Shown piece by piece: positions 8,197 to 16,706 of a DNA stretch of 64,000 bases. A model generated the notes under the pieces. The model made no database searches. It was not told the DNA's origin and was given only the letters and a program-made list of their open reading frames with translations. The translations under genes and the position numbers were made by a program. This stretch comes from an alpha proteobacterium BAL199. GTDB taxonomy: Bacteria; Pseudomonadota; Alphaproteobacteria; Thalassobaculales; Thalassobaculaceae. The stretch lies in contig ABHC01000025.1 in NCBI GenBank assembly GCA_000171835.1, forward strand, positions 1 through 64,000. Reading direction: 5' to 3'. Each line of letters starts with the position of its first letter. Within the stretch, counting starts at the first letter, position 1.

Positions 8197-9972
8197 ATGC
8201 ACGCGCCATTGGTGGGCGGCCCGACCCGCACCGCTGCGAACTGGTTGGACGGGCTGAACGCGGCAATCCAGGCCGGCGACCCGGATCGGATCGGCGCGCT
8301 GTTCGAGGCGGACAGCCACTGGCGCGACGCCTTAGCGCTGACCTGGACGATCGTGACGATCAGCGGCCGGGCAGAGATCCAGCACCGTTTGGCGGTGTCC
8401 GGCGTGCAATGCGGAATGAGAAACGTCACCATCGATCCCGACCGCTGCCCGCCGCGGATCGTCGAGCGCGCTGGCGTGGCCACCGTCGAGGCGATCCTGC
8501 GGTTCGAAACCGACGTTGGTCGTGGTGCCGGATTGGTCCGGATCCGCTCCGACGGTCCGGCTGGCGCGACGCCGCGGGCCTGGACGCTGTTCACCGCGCT
8601 TGAGGAACTCAAGGGCCACGAAGAGTCCGTGTTCCGGGCTCGCCGCGAGGAGCCGGCCTTCAGCCGCGAGTTCCATGGACCCAACTGGCTGGATCGTCGG
8701 AGGCAGTCGCACGCCTACGAGGACCGCGATCCGGCGGTGCTGATCGTCGGCGGCGGACACGCCGGCCTGACCGCGGCCGCCCGCCTTGGCCAGTTGGGGG
8801 TGGACACCCTGGTGGTCGATCGAGAGGAACGGATCGGCGACAACTGGCGGCTGCGCTACCACGGCCTGAAGCTGCACAACCAGCGGCACAGCAATCACCT
8901 GCCCTACATGCCGTTTCCCAGCACTTGGCCGGCCTACATCCCCAAGGACAAGATCGCCAACTGGTTGGAAACCTACGCCGAGTCCATGGAGATCAACTTC
9001 TGGACCCGGACCAGCTTCGAGGGCGCGGACTTCGACCCCAAGTCCCGGCACTGGGCGGCGCAGCTCAGGCTGGCCGACGGCACCATCCGCGAGATCCGGC
9101 CGCGGCACATCATCATGGCGACCAGCGTCAGCGGCACCCCGAACGTCCCGGCGATCCCGACGTTGGACCGGTTCGGCGGCACCGTCCTGCACTCCAGCCG
9201 GTTCCAGGACGGCGCGGACTGGCAAAACCGCGACGTGATGGTTCTCGGGACCGGCACCAGCGCCCATGACATCGCCCAGGACCTCCACGGCAACGGCGCC
9301 CGGGTCACCATGGTGCAGCGCAGCCCAACCCTGGTCGTCAACATCGAGCCAAGCGCGCAACTCTACGACGGCGTGTATCTCGGCGACGGTCCGTCACTGG
9401 AAGACCGCGACCTGATCAGCGCGTCGATGCCTCTGCCGGTGGTCAAGGCGGCACACAAGCTCATCACCGATGCGGTCAAGGAGCATGACAAACCGTTGCT
9501 GGAGGGGCTGGAGAAAGCCGGATTTCGCCTCGACTTCGGTGAAAATGGCACCGGCTGGCCGTTGAAATACCGCCAGCGCGGCGGCGGCTACTACTTCAAC
9601 GTCGGCTGTTCCGAACTGATCGCCACCGGCGACATCGCCCTGGTGCAGTACGACGCCATAGCCGAGTTCACCAAAGATGGCGCTCGTCTGAAGGGTGGTG
9701 GACTGCGCCCCGCCGAGTTGATCGTGCTCGCGACCGGCTACAAGGGCCAGGAGCATCTGGTCGAGACCCTGTTCGGCGCCGAGGTGGCGCAGCGGGTCGG
9801 CCCAATCTGGGGCTTCGACCCGGCCACCCAGGAGCTGCGCAACATGTGCATGCGAACCGATCAGCCCGGCCTGTGGTTCACCGCCGGCGCGTTCTCGCAA
9901 TGCCGGATCTACTCAAAGTTTCTGGCGCTGCAGATCAAAGCAGCCGAGACCGGGCTTCCCGTACCGCTATGA
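8197..9972 (+). CDS. Flavin-containing monooxygenase with N-terminal NTF2-like domain
   Basis: Protein of 591 residues. Residues 1 to about 150 resemble an NTF2/SnoaL-like fold (a small tryptophan-rich alpha+beta module). From about residue 180 an FAD-binding Rossmann motif (VLIVGGGHAGLTAA) begins, followed near residue 347 by a second dinucleotide motif (VMVLGTGTSAHDIA) for NADPH. A typical late ATG motif is present (LIVLATGYKGQ). The architecture matches CzcO-like/Baeyer-Villiger-type monooxygenases acting on small organic substrates; the substrate is unknown. It is divergent from the crotonase gene across about 215 bases. Confidence 0.85.
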   Translation: MHAPLVGGPTRTAANWLDGLNAAIQAGDPDRIGALFEADSHWRDALALTWTIVTISGRAEIQHRLAVSGVQCGMRNVTIDPDRCPPRIVERAGVATVEAILRFETDVGRGAGLVRIRSDGPAGATPRAWTLFTALEELKGHEESVFRARREEPAFSREFHGPNWLDRRRQSHAYEDRDPAVLIVGGGHAGLTAAARLGQLGVDTLVVDREERIGDNWRLRYHGLKLHNQRHSNHLPYMPFPSTWPAYIPKDKIANWLETYAESMEINFWTRTSFEGADFDPKSRHWAAQLRLADGTIREIRPRHIIMATSVSGTPNVPAIPTLDRFGGTVLHSSRFQDGADWQNRDVMVLGTGTSAHDIAQDLHGNGARVTMVQRSPTLVVNIEPSAQLYDGVYLGDGPSLEDRDLISASMPLPVVKAAHKLITDAVKEHDKPLLEGLEKAGFRLDFGENGTGWPLKYRQRGGGYYFNVGCSELIATGDIALVQYDAIAEFTKDGARLKGGGLRPAELIVLATGYKGQEHLVETLFGAEVAQRVGPIWGFDPATQELRNMCMRTDQPGLWFTAGAFSQCRIYSKFLALQIKAAETGLPVPL

Positions 9973-10048
9973 CCGACGCTCTTGAAGTCGGCGATCAATG
10001 CCGCCACTCCGTCACCAGGCAATAGAACAACGCGCGGTACGCCCGTCG

Positions 10049-10651
10049 TCACCGCGCCAACGGTGCCAGCCGAGGATCGGTGGCGGCGTGCAGTCGCGCG
10101 TATTCGCGGGCCAGCATGAAACCGGCGGCGTGCAGCCCCGAGAGGGTCCAGGTCCCAGCCATCAGTTCGGCCGTCGCCTCCCCCACCGACTTCAGCACCA
10201 CGTCGATGGTTTCGCCGGGGTCGAGCGATTGCCCGCCAACCGGGCGGGCGCCGAGAGCCAGATAGCTGTGCACTCGGTTGGTCTGGGTCGCCGGGTTTCC
10301 CCAGGTCGACGGCAGCGTGATCCAGGTGTCGGCGGCGTAGCCGGTCTCCTCGGTCAATTCGCGCGGCATGGCGACCGCCGGATCCTCGCCGACCTCGACC
10401 GTGCCGGCCGGCAAGCCGCGGACCACCCGCCCGGCGGCGTGGCGGTACTCCTCGACCAGCACCAACTCGCCGGCCTCGGTCAGGGCGACGACATGGCACC
10501 AGTCGCGCAACTCCAGCACATGATAGGGGTCAAGGACATTGCCGCGCTCGGTCAGGCAGCGATCCATCCGATGGGTCAGAAACCGGTCGGTATACTCGAC
10601 TCGACTGGTCTCGACGGTCCAGGGAGCTGGCTTGACGGCCTCCCCGGTCAT
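10049..10651 (-). CDS. NUDIX hydrolase
   Basis: Protein of 200 residues with a perfect NUDIX box: G, five residues, E, seven residues, RELTEETGY. The box lies after [11 protein letters not shown], an arrangement seen in ADP-ribose/NDP-sugar pyrophosphatases. The ATG overlaps the cobT stop as ATGA, so it is translationally coupled to cobalamin synthesis. The substrate is not determined; the coupling suggests a nucleotide by-product or damaged nucleotide related to cobalamin assembly, which is inference only. Confidence 0.85.
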   Translation of the reverse strand: MTGEAVKPAPWTVETSRVEYTDRFLTHRMDRCLTERGNVLDPYHVLELRDWCHVVALTEAGELVLVEEYRHAAGRVVRGLPAGTVEVGEDPAVAMPRELTEETGYAADTWITLPSTWGNPATQTNRVHSYLALGARPVGGQSLDPGETIDVVLKSVGEATAELMAGTWTLSGLHAAGFMLAREYARLHAATDPRLAPLAR

Positions 10652-11679
10652 GCCGGCCCCGACACGCCGGCGTCGGCGAAGGTTGCCATGCCGGTATGGC
10701 ATTCGACCGCAGCCCGCAGCACGCCGAGCGCCAGCGTGGCGCCCGAGCCCTCGCCGAGCCGCATGCCGAAGTCGAACAATGGTTCCTTGCCGATCGCCTC
10801 CAGCACCCTGGAGTGGCCGGGCTCGACCGAGCGGTGACCGACGATGCAATGCTCCAATGCCTTGGGATCGACCTTCCACAGCACCGCGGCCGCCACCGTG
10901 CAGGCGAAGCCGTCGAGTACGACCGGAGTGCGCGCCAGCCGCGCCGCAATCACCGCCCCGGCGATCGCCGCCAGTTCAAGCCCGCCCACGGCGGCCAGCA
11001 GGTCCAGCGGATCCCCGGCGTCGCCATGGCGCTCCACGCCTTCGCGGACCACTCGGATCTTGGCCTCCAGAGCGTCACCGGAAACCCCGGTGCCACGCCC
11101 GACCCAATCCTCGACCTCTCCGCCGAACAGCGCGCAAGCCAGTGCCGCCGCCGAGGTGGTGTTGCCGATGCCCATCTCGCCCAGGCACAGCACGTCCAGG
11201 TTCGGCTCGACCGCCATCATGCCGTAGGCCATGGCGCGGGCGCAGTCATCACCGGTCATCGCCGGGCCCTGGGTGAAGTCCGCCGTCGGCTGCTCCAGCG
11301 CCAGTTCGTAGACTCGCAGATCGGCGTCGAACGCCCGGCACAGCTGATTGACCGCCGCCCCGCCGGCCACGAAGTTCTGCACCATCTGGGCCGTCACCTC
11401 GGACGGATAAGCCGACACGCCCAGCGCCGCGACCCCATGGTTGCCGGCGAACACCGCAGTGCGCGGATGCTGCAGGCGCGGCGGGTGCCGGCCTTGCCAG
11501 GTGGCCAGCCACGCCGCCAGTTCTTCCAATCGCCCCAGCGCGCCGCGCGGCTTGGTCAGTTGCGCCTCGCGGGCCGCCGCCTGAGTCCCGGCCTCCAGGT
11601 CGGGGCCGGGCAACTCGCGGAACAACGCCCGCATCTCGTCGAGCGATACGGTCTTCGGGTCGAAGGGCTTGTCGGGCAT
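10648..11679 (-). CDS. cobT: CobT: nicotinate-nucleotide-dimethylbenzimidazole phosphoribosyltransferase
   Basis: Makes alpha-ribazole phosphate from dimethylbenzimidazole and nicotinate mononucleotide, activating the lower ligand of cobalamin. Length is 343 residues, normal for the family. Motifs: AGNHGVA, the substrate loop [23 protein letters not shown], and [10 protein letters not shown], which contains the catalytic glutamate near residue 310. The ATG at 11679 was chosen over an upstream frame extension that lacks similarity. It is divergent from cobS across 95 bases; the two probably share a regulatory region, but I see no cobalamin riboswitch there. Confidence 0.95.
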   Translation of the reverse strand: MPDKPFDPKTVSLDEMRALFRELPGPDLEAGTQAAAREAQLTKPRGALGRLEELAAWLATWQGRHPPRLQHPRTAVFAGNHGVAALGVSAYPSEVTAQMVQNFVAGGAAVNQLCRAFDADLRVYELALEQPTADFTQGPAMTGDDCARAMAYGMMAVEPNLDVLCLGEMGIGNTTSAAALACALFGGEVEDWVGRGTGVSGDALEAKIRVVREGVERHGDAGDPLDLLAAVGGLELAAIAGAVIAARLARTPVVLDGFACTVAAAVLWKVDPKALEHCIVGHRSVEPGHSRVLEAIGKEPLFDFGMRLGEGSGATLALGVLRAAVECHTGMATFADAGVSGPA

Positions 11680-11774
11680 CGGGCCTCGCTCGGTGTCGCT
11701 GCAGGATTGCCTTTTCGGGCGCAAGCCTATAACCGCGGGGGGCCGCACAGGAAAGGGCCGAGACGGTCATCATC
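11680..11774. promoter_or_regulatory. Divergent control region of cobT and cobS
   Basis: 95 bases between the two starts. I see no riboswitch core or clear operator, only room for two promoters. Confidence 0.4.
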
Positions 11775-12572
11775 ATGAACGACAGCGCCTCACAACCAGG
11801 CAGTTCCGGCCGACCGACCCATTTCTGGCGCGAGGAGATCGGGCTGGCCATGGTGTTCCTGACCCGCCTGCCCTGGCCGGGACGACTGCCCGAAAGCCGG
11901 CCGCTGATGGCCGCTGCTTGGGCGTTTCCGGTGGTCGGCGTGGGCGTCGGTCTGATCGCCGCATTCGCCTACTGGATTGCCCACGGCCTTGGCCTGCCAG
12001 CATCGATCGCGGCACTCTCCGCCATCGCCGCCGCGGCCTTGGCCACCGGCGCACTGCACGAGGACGGGCTGGCCGACGTCGCCGACGGATTCGGCGGTGG
12101 CGCGGACGCCGACGCCAAGCGCCGGATCATGCGCGACAGTCACATCGGCAGCTATGGCGTGCTCGCCCTGGTCCTCGCGACCGCCGCCAAGGTCGCCGCA
12201 CTCGCCGCGTTGGCTGACGTCGAAACGGCGGTCGTCGCGCTGGTCACGGCGCATGCCCTCGGACGGTCGATGATCCCAGCGCTGGCGCACTGGCTGCCGC
12301 CGGCCGCACCGGACGGACGCGGTCGCGACGCCGGACGTCCCGACACCATCGGTGCGCTGTGGGCCGCCGGCATCGGCGTCGGAGTAGCGCTGCTGATCCT
12401 GCCGGCCGGAATCGGGCTGGCTGCCGCATTGGCAGCCGGCGGAGCGGCCGCCGCGATCGGTTGGCTGGCCCGCCGCCAGATCGGCGGGGTCACTGGCGAC
12501 GTGTTCGGCGCGGCCGAGCAGTTGGGCGAGATCGCCGCCCTGTTCGCGATCGTATCCTATCTCGGCTCATGA
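11775..12572 (+). CDS. cobS: CobS: adenosylcobinamide-GDP ribazoletransferase
   Basis: Integral membrane enzyme joining adenosylcobinamide-GDP and alpha-ribazole (phosphate), the last assembly step of cobalamin. Its 265 residues include several Ala/Gly-rich membrane segments. Family motifs are FLTRLPWPG near the N-terminus, the acidic GALHEDGLADVADGFGGG, and RIMRDSHIGSYGV. A late GGVTGDVFGA motif is also present. It is followed 24 bases later by the phosphatase gene, forming a short cobS-cobC operon. Confidence 0.96.
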   Translation: MNDSASQPGSSGRPTHFWREEIGLAMVFLTRLPWPGRLPESRPLMAAAWAFPVVGVGVGLIAAFAYWIAHGLGLPASIAALSAIAAAALATGALHEDGLADVADGFGGGADADAKRRIMRDSHIGSYGVLALVLATAAKVAALAALADVETAVVALVTAHALGRSMIPALAHWLPPAAPDGRGRDAGRPDTIGALWAAGIGVGVALLILPAGIGLAAALAAGGAAAAIGWLARRQIGGVTGDVFGAAEQLGEIAALFAIVSYLGS

Positions 12573-12596
12573 CGATCTCAGCGTAAGGAAACGGCT

Positions 12597-13220
12597 ATGA
12601 CCCCGACCCGCTGGTGGCTGGTGCGCCATGCACCGGTGATCAATCCATCCAAGGTGATCTACGGCCAGCACGACATCGACTGCGATGTCGACGACGCGAC
12701 CATCTTCAACGCCGTCGCCGAGACCCTGCCGTCCGGGGCGCTGTGGCTGCAGAGCCCGCTCGGCCGGACCCGCAAGACCGCCGCGGCGATCCGGGCCGCC
12801 GGCTGCGCCGGTGACGACCCGGTGAACGAACCACGGCTGATGGAACAGTGCTTCGGCGACTGGCAGGGCCAAGTCCGCGAAGAAATCCTGTCACGGCAGC
12901 CCGAGGCGTATCGGCGCTTCTGGCTGGCCCCGGCCGACGAATGCGCGCCGAATGGCGAGAGCTTCATCGACGTCATCGGCCGGGTCCGCGCCGCCCTGGA
13001 CGACTGGTCGGTACGGGCTGTCGGCCGCGACGTGGTGGCGGTAATGCACGGCGGGTCGATCCGCGCCGCCCTGGCGATCGCGCTGGACATCGCCCCGGCC
13101 AAGGCACTGGCGTTTCACACCGAAACGGTCTCGGTGACCCGGATTGACCACTATCCGGACGGCGCCTGGGGTGTCGCCTTCGTCAACGCCACGCCGGGAC
13201 GTCCAGCGCCTCGGCACTGA
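12597..13220 (+). CDS. cobC: Histidine phosphatase, probable alpha-ribazole phosphatase
   Basis: Phosphoglycerate-mutase-like phosphatase of 207 residues. The catalytic motif is LVRHAPV, lacking the usual RHG glycine as alpha-ribazole phosphatases often do. The second active-site region is VMHGGSIRAAL. Position directly after cobS supports dephosphorylation of alpha-ribazole phosphate or cobalamin phosphate, but the family is broad. Its 3' end overlaps the convergent cobK gene by 38 bases. Confidence 0.85.
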   Translation: MTPTRWWLVRHAPVINPSKVIYGQHDIDCDVDDATIFNAVAETLPSGALWLQSPLGRTRKTAAAIRAAGCAGDDPVNEPRLMEQCFGDWQGQVREEILSRQPEAYRRFWLAPADECAPNGESFIDVIGRVRAALDDWSVRAVGRDVVAVMHGGSIRAALAIALDIAPAKALAFHTETVSVTRIDHYPDGAWGVAFVNATPGRPAPRH

Positions 13221-13959
13221 CGCCAGAACGGACCGCCTCAATCCAATCGACTGCCACGCCGATCGTGCGCGCGGGCACTTCGCCGCGCTCGACGGGACGG
13301 CGGATCATGACGATCGGCAGGTCGAGGGTCCGAGCCGCCGTCACCAGCGCCGCATCGGCCTCGCAGCCGGTCGCCCGCATCACCACGGCCCCGGCTCTGG
13401 TCGAGCGCAGCAACCGCACCTCCGCTTCGTGATGGCAACGACTTCCACTGACATGCGCGGTGAAGCGGCGCGAGCGATCCCAGCGCGCCGGCGGCCGGGC
13501 CATCCGGACTGCAAAACTCACCTCGTCCACCGGCGTGAACGCCGCGATGTCCGACTCCGGCAAGGCCAGCAGCACGGTCTGCGCAACCGATGGAATGGCC
13601 GACACCGCTCCGGCCAGATCGCGCACCTCGATCCAGCGATCGAGCGGATGGCGATGCCATGCGGGCGGTCGGAACGCCAGACGGGGTATCCGAGCCCGCA
13701 ATGAAGCGTCGCGAACCCGCTGGACCAATCGCCGGTCGAACGGACTCAGGCCGTCGATCACCGCCGCCGTCCCGGCAAGGTCGGGCACGCCGGCGCCGAT
13801 GAAGTCGGTCAGGCAACCACGCGGCACCAGATCGATTCCGCATAGCGCCACCGCGACCCTCAAATCCCGGTCAAACCGCGCAGCCAATGCCGTGGCCAAG
13901 CGAACCGCGGCGCGGGTGCCAGCGAAAATCCGAACAGCCGGGAGCGGTTCCGGAGACAT
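13183..13959 (-). CDS. cobK: CobK/CbiJ-like precorrin-6A reductase, diverged
   Basis: Predicted protein of 258 residues resembling precorrin-6A reductases. Matching segments: an N-terminal IFAGTRAAVRLATAL nucleotide-binding strand-loop-helix, a central RIPRLAFRPPAW...RWIEV block, VRMARPPA and a C-terminal LDLPIVMIRRP. Two family hallmarks have changed. The usual DATHPFA segment reads DGLSPFDRRL, and the usual SKNSGG-like segment reads RATGCEADA. The cobalamin neighbours support the call. Activity may be altered. The start at 13959 was chosen because similarity begins there. The tail overlaps the convergent cobC-like gene. Confidence 0.75.
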   Translation of the reverse strand: MSPEPLPAVRIFAGTRAAVRLATALAARFDRDLRVAVALCGIDLVPRGCLTDFIGAGVPDLAGTAAVIDGLSPFDRRLVQRVRDASLRARIPRLAFRPPAWHRHPLDRWIEVRDLAGAVSAIPSVAQTVLLALPESDIAAFTPVDEVSFAVRMARPPARWDRSRRFTAHVSGSRCHHEAEVRLLRSTRAGAVVMRATGCEADAALVTAARTLDLPIVMIRRPVERGEVPARTIGVAVDWIEAVRSGVSAEALDVPAWR

Positions 13960-14087
13960 GATCGATCCAGGGTATGCCTGTCGCCGGCTTGCGGCAATTC
14001 CGCCGACCGGCCGCGCGTCTCTTGACGCCGGCTCCCGCCCCATGCCCGATGGCCGCTCATTGCAGACGACAATCGCCGGAGCTTCCA

Positions 14088-14681
14088 ATGTCGACCCGCA
14101 CCTTCGTCCTGGTGGTCACCCTGCTGTCGGCGGCACTCGCCGCGACGGTCGTCGGCGGCTATCTGATCTGGACCCGCACCCAGGAAGGCACGGCGGCCCT
14201 AATCGGCGGGCCGTTCGAACTGGTCGACCAGTCCGGCCGGACCGTCACTGATGCCACGCTGAAGGGCAAATGGAGCCTGATCTATTTCGGCTACACCTTC
14301 TGTCCGGACGTCTGCCCGACTTCGCTCACGGTGATGACCCAGGCGCTGGATCAGATCGGCCCGGTTGCCGACAAGGTGGTCCCGGTGTTTATCACCGTCG
14401 ATCCGGAACGTGACACGGTGGAACAGCTGGCCGGCTACCACGATCACTTCCACCCCAGCTTCGTCATGCTGACCGGCACGCCTGCCCAGGTGAAAGAGGT
14501 CGCCAAGGCGTACCGGGTCTACTACCGCAAGGCCGAGACCGAGGCGTCGACCGACTACCTGATGGACCACTCGTCGATCACCTACCTGATGGACCCGAAC
14601 GGCAACTACGTCACCCATTTCGGGCACGACGCGACGCCGGAAGGCATGGCGAAGACGATCCGCGAGAAGGTTGGAGGCTGA
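14088..14681 (+). CDS. SCO1/SenC family copper chaperone
   Basis: Membrane-anchored thioredoxin-fold protein (197 residues) for copper delivery to the CuA site of cytochrome oxidase. The N-terminal hydrophobic anchor covers about residues 5-27. The copper-binding CPDVC follows FGYTFC, and the third ligand histidine is in YLMDHSS. The ATG at 14088 follows GGAG at 7 bases. It stands alone, with no oxidase genes in the window. The Sco partner is presumed, not seen. Confidence 0.93.
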   Translation: MSTRTFVLVVTLLSAALAATVVGGYLIWTRTQEGTAALIGGPFELVDQSGRTVTDATLKGKWSLIYFGYTFCPDVCPTSLTVMTQALDQIGPVADKVVPVFITVDPERDTVEQLAGYHDHFHPSFVMLTGTPAQVKEVAKAYRVYYRKAETEASTDYLMDHSSITYLMDPNGNYVTHFGHDATPEGMAKTIREKVGG

Positions 14682-14684
14682 CCG

Positions 14685-14700
14685 GCCCCGTCGCCGGGGC
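14685..14700 (+). terminator. Short GC hairpin after the SCO1 gene
   Basis: GCCCCG and CGGGGC form a 6-base-pair stem with loop TCGC a few bases after the stop. There is no T-run, so termination strength is doubtful. Confidence 0.3.
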
Positions 14701-14786
14701 AATTCAATCCTGCCATACGGCCGCTTGATCGGGCATCCCCCTGCCGCCTATGGTGCGCCGCAGTTTTCAATCCCCGGAGGACCCTC

Positions 14787-15707
14787 ATGAGCGAACGTAT
14801 CAAAGGCGTGATGGCCGCCGGCCTGACCGCGTTCAACAACGACCTGACGATCGACGTCCAGGGCACGATCGCCCACAGCCGTTGGCTGCTGGCGAACGGC
14901 TGCGACGGTGTGCTGCTGTTCGGCACCACCGGCGAAGCGAATTCGCTGTCGCTGAAGGAGCGGCTGGATTTCCTGGACGTGCTTGGCGCCTCAGACCTGC
15001 CGATGGACCGCATGATGATCGGCACCGGCTGCTGTGCGCTGCCGGACACGGTCGACCTGACCAGGAAGACGTTGGAGATCGGCATCGAGTCGGCGCTGAT
15101 GCTGCCGCCATTCTACTACAAGAACCCGACCGACAACGGCCTGTACACCCACTTCGCGCGGGTGCTGGAGCAGGTTGCCGATCCGAAGCTGAAGGTCTAT
15201 CTCTACCACTTCCCGCAGATGTCGGCGGTGCCGTTCAGCCATGAGCTGATTGGCCGATTCCTAAAGGACTTCCCGGGCGTGTTCTGCGGCGTCAAGGACA
15301 GCTCCGGCGACTTCGAGAACATGAAGGCGATGGCCGCGGCGTTCCCCGGCTTCGACGTGTTCGCCGGGACCGAGCGCTACCTGCTCGACACCCTGAAGGC
15401 CGGCGGCGTCGGCACCATCACCGCGACCGGCAACTGCACCTCGTCGATGTGCGGCGCGGTCTACGCGGCCTGGAAGGCAGGATCGCCCGAGGCTGAGCGC
15501 CTGCAAGACGAGTTGACGGCCCAGCGCCTGGCGCTGCAGGCCTATCCGGCAGCCGCTGCGCTGAAGGAACTGCTGGCCCGCGAGAGCGGCAAGGCGGCGT
15601 GGCGCAACGTGCGGGCGCCGTTCCTGCCGTTGCCGGCGGAACGGGCCGACCAGTTGGTCGCCGACATGGCGAAGGTCTACTTCCAGCTGCCGGCGCTCGC
15701 CGCCTGA
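14787..15707 (+). CDS. DapA-like (dihydrodipicolinate synthase family) aldolase
   Basis: TIM-barrel class I aldolase of 306 residues. The pyruvate-binding GTTGE lies at 46-50, the catalytic tyrosine in YLYHFP is Tyr140, and the Schiff-base lysine in GVKDSSGD is Lys170. It is not clearly the housekeeping lysine enzyme; the TGCCALP segment and the context point to a catabolic family member. A strong GGAGGA ribosome site precedes the ATG. A hairpin lies between it and the next gene of the same strand, whose function is unknown. Confidence 0.85.
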   Translation: MSERIKGVMAAGLTAFNNDLTIDVQGTIAHSRWLLANGCDGVLLFGTTGEANSLSLKERLDFLDVLGASDLPMDRMMIGTGCCALPDTVDLTRKTLEIGIESALMLPPFYYKNPTDNGLYTHFARVLEQVADPKLKVYLYHFPQMSAVPFSHELIGRFLKDFPGVFCGVKDSSGDFENMKAMAAAFPGFDVFAGTERYLLDTLKAGGVGTITATGNCTSSMCGAVYAAWKAGSPEAERLQDELTAQRLALQAYPAAAALKELLARESGKAAWRNVRAPFLPLPAERADQLVADMAKVYFQLPALAA

Positions 15708-15720
15708 CGAGCTGATGATC

Positions 15721-15749
15721 GGCCCCCTCCCGTTGACCGCGAGGGGGCC
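15721..15749 (+). terminator. Hairpin after the DapA-like gene
   Basis: GGCCCCCTC and GAGGGGGCC form a perfect 9-base-pair stem with an 11-base loop, 14 bases after the stop. The following gene starts only 9 bases after it and there is no long T-run. It may attenuate rather than fully terminate. Confidence 0.55.
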
Positions 15750-15758
15750 GTCTAAGCC

Positions 15759-16691
15759 ATGACGATCGGTATCGCCGCCTTCGGACCATCGGCCGGTCAG
15801 GCCGTGCTTGCCGGATTGAACGCCGTTGAATCGGTCGGGATCGGCGAAATTCGCGGCTTCGGCGTGTTCGCCGCCCTATGCCCGGACGGCACGTTGGTTC
15901 GGGCCCGGACCCAGCGTGGCGGCGGGCCGGTCTTGTTGGCCGATCTCGGCCGCCAGGGGCAGCTGTCGCAGGCCGAGTCAGCGACCGTTGCCGCCCTGAT
16001 CTCCAGCGGACCGGACCGTCCGGAGCCGCTGGATCAGTTCCTGCCCGGTAGTCCGGCCGGCTTGGTCACCGGACACCGACTGCCCAACACGGCTGGCCGC
16101 GACGGCGTTCCACTGAACCTCGCCGTCCTTCGTCGGATGGAGGCGGGCGACGCGCCAAGGGGCGCGGTGCCGGCCGTCATCGACGCCAATCCCGAGATCG
16201 ACGCCGGCCTGATCGCGGTTTCGCAAGGCACCCTGGCGTTTGCCGAAACGCGACGGGTCGGCCGTCGAAACGACCGCGGCCAAGCGCGCCTGGATATTCG
16301 GGACGGTGCAGCCGGTGTAGCGGTGCTGCACAACGCCATCCAGCCGTTCGAAGGCCTGGCGCTGCTGGCGGCAGGTGCCGCGCGGGCGGTGCTGGAGGCG
16401 GCTCTCCCGCCGCTGGCGCGATTCCGGATCGAGCCCGGCATCACGCTCGATCTTGCCGACACCGACGGAGTCTGGCTGACCGCCGACGGTGCCGTTGAGC
16501 GAATCGGCAGCGCCAACCCCGGCCACGCGCACTACCAGGGCTGGACCTCGTCCGCCGTCTATCTCGGCACCCCGGTGTACCAACACGACCGCCGGGTAGG
16601 TGTCACTGTCGGCGAGGCGCGCTGCCGGCTCGACCGCGGCCGGATCGTAGAAGTCGATCCCGAGCGGTCGTCGGTTATTTGGCGGGCCTGA
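15759..16691 (+). CDS. Conserved-looking protein of unknown function, partner of the DapA-like gene
   Basis: Soluble protein of 310 residues that I do not recognise. It has no signal peptide or membrane segment. Features: an N-terminal IGIAAFGPSAGQAVLAGLNAV alternating Gly/Ala helix, a TQRGGG loop near residue 50, DANPEIDAG near 150 and AHYQGWTSSAVYLG near 260. The repeated small-residue loops suggest an enzyme. It follows the DapA-like aldolase in the same direction after a 51-base gap that holds a hairpin. A shared pathway is likely but the reaction cannot be named. Confidence 0.7.
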   Translation: MTIGIAAFGPSAGQAVLAGLNAVESVGIGEIRGFGVFAALCPDGTLVRARTQRGGGPVLLADLGRQGQLSQAESATVAALISSGPDRPEPLDQFLPGSPAGLVTGHRLPNTAGRDGVPLNLAVLRRMEAGDAPRGAVPAVIDANPEIDAGLIAVSQGTLAFAETRRVGRRNDRGQARLDIRDGAAGVAVLHNAIQPFEGLALLAAGAARAVLEAALPPLARFRIEPGITLDLADTDGVWLTADGAVERIGSANPGHAHYQGWTSSAVYLGTPVYQHDRRVGVTVGEARCRLDRGRIVEVDPERSSVIWRA

Positions 16692-16706
16692 CGTCGGCAG
16701 CAGGCG

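Noticed and set aside
11680-11774. Cobalamin riboswitch before cobT or cobS
   Set aside because: The 95-base gap is too short for the aptamer and no conserved core was seen.
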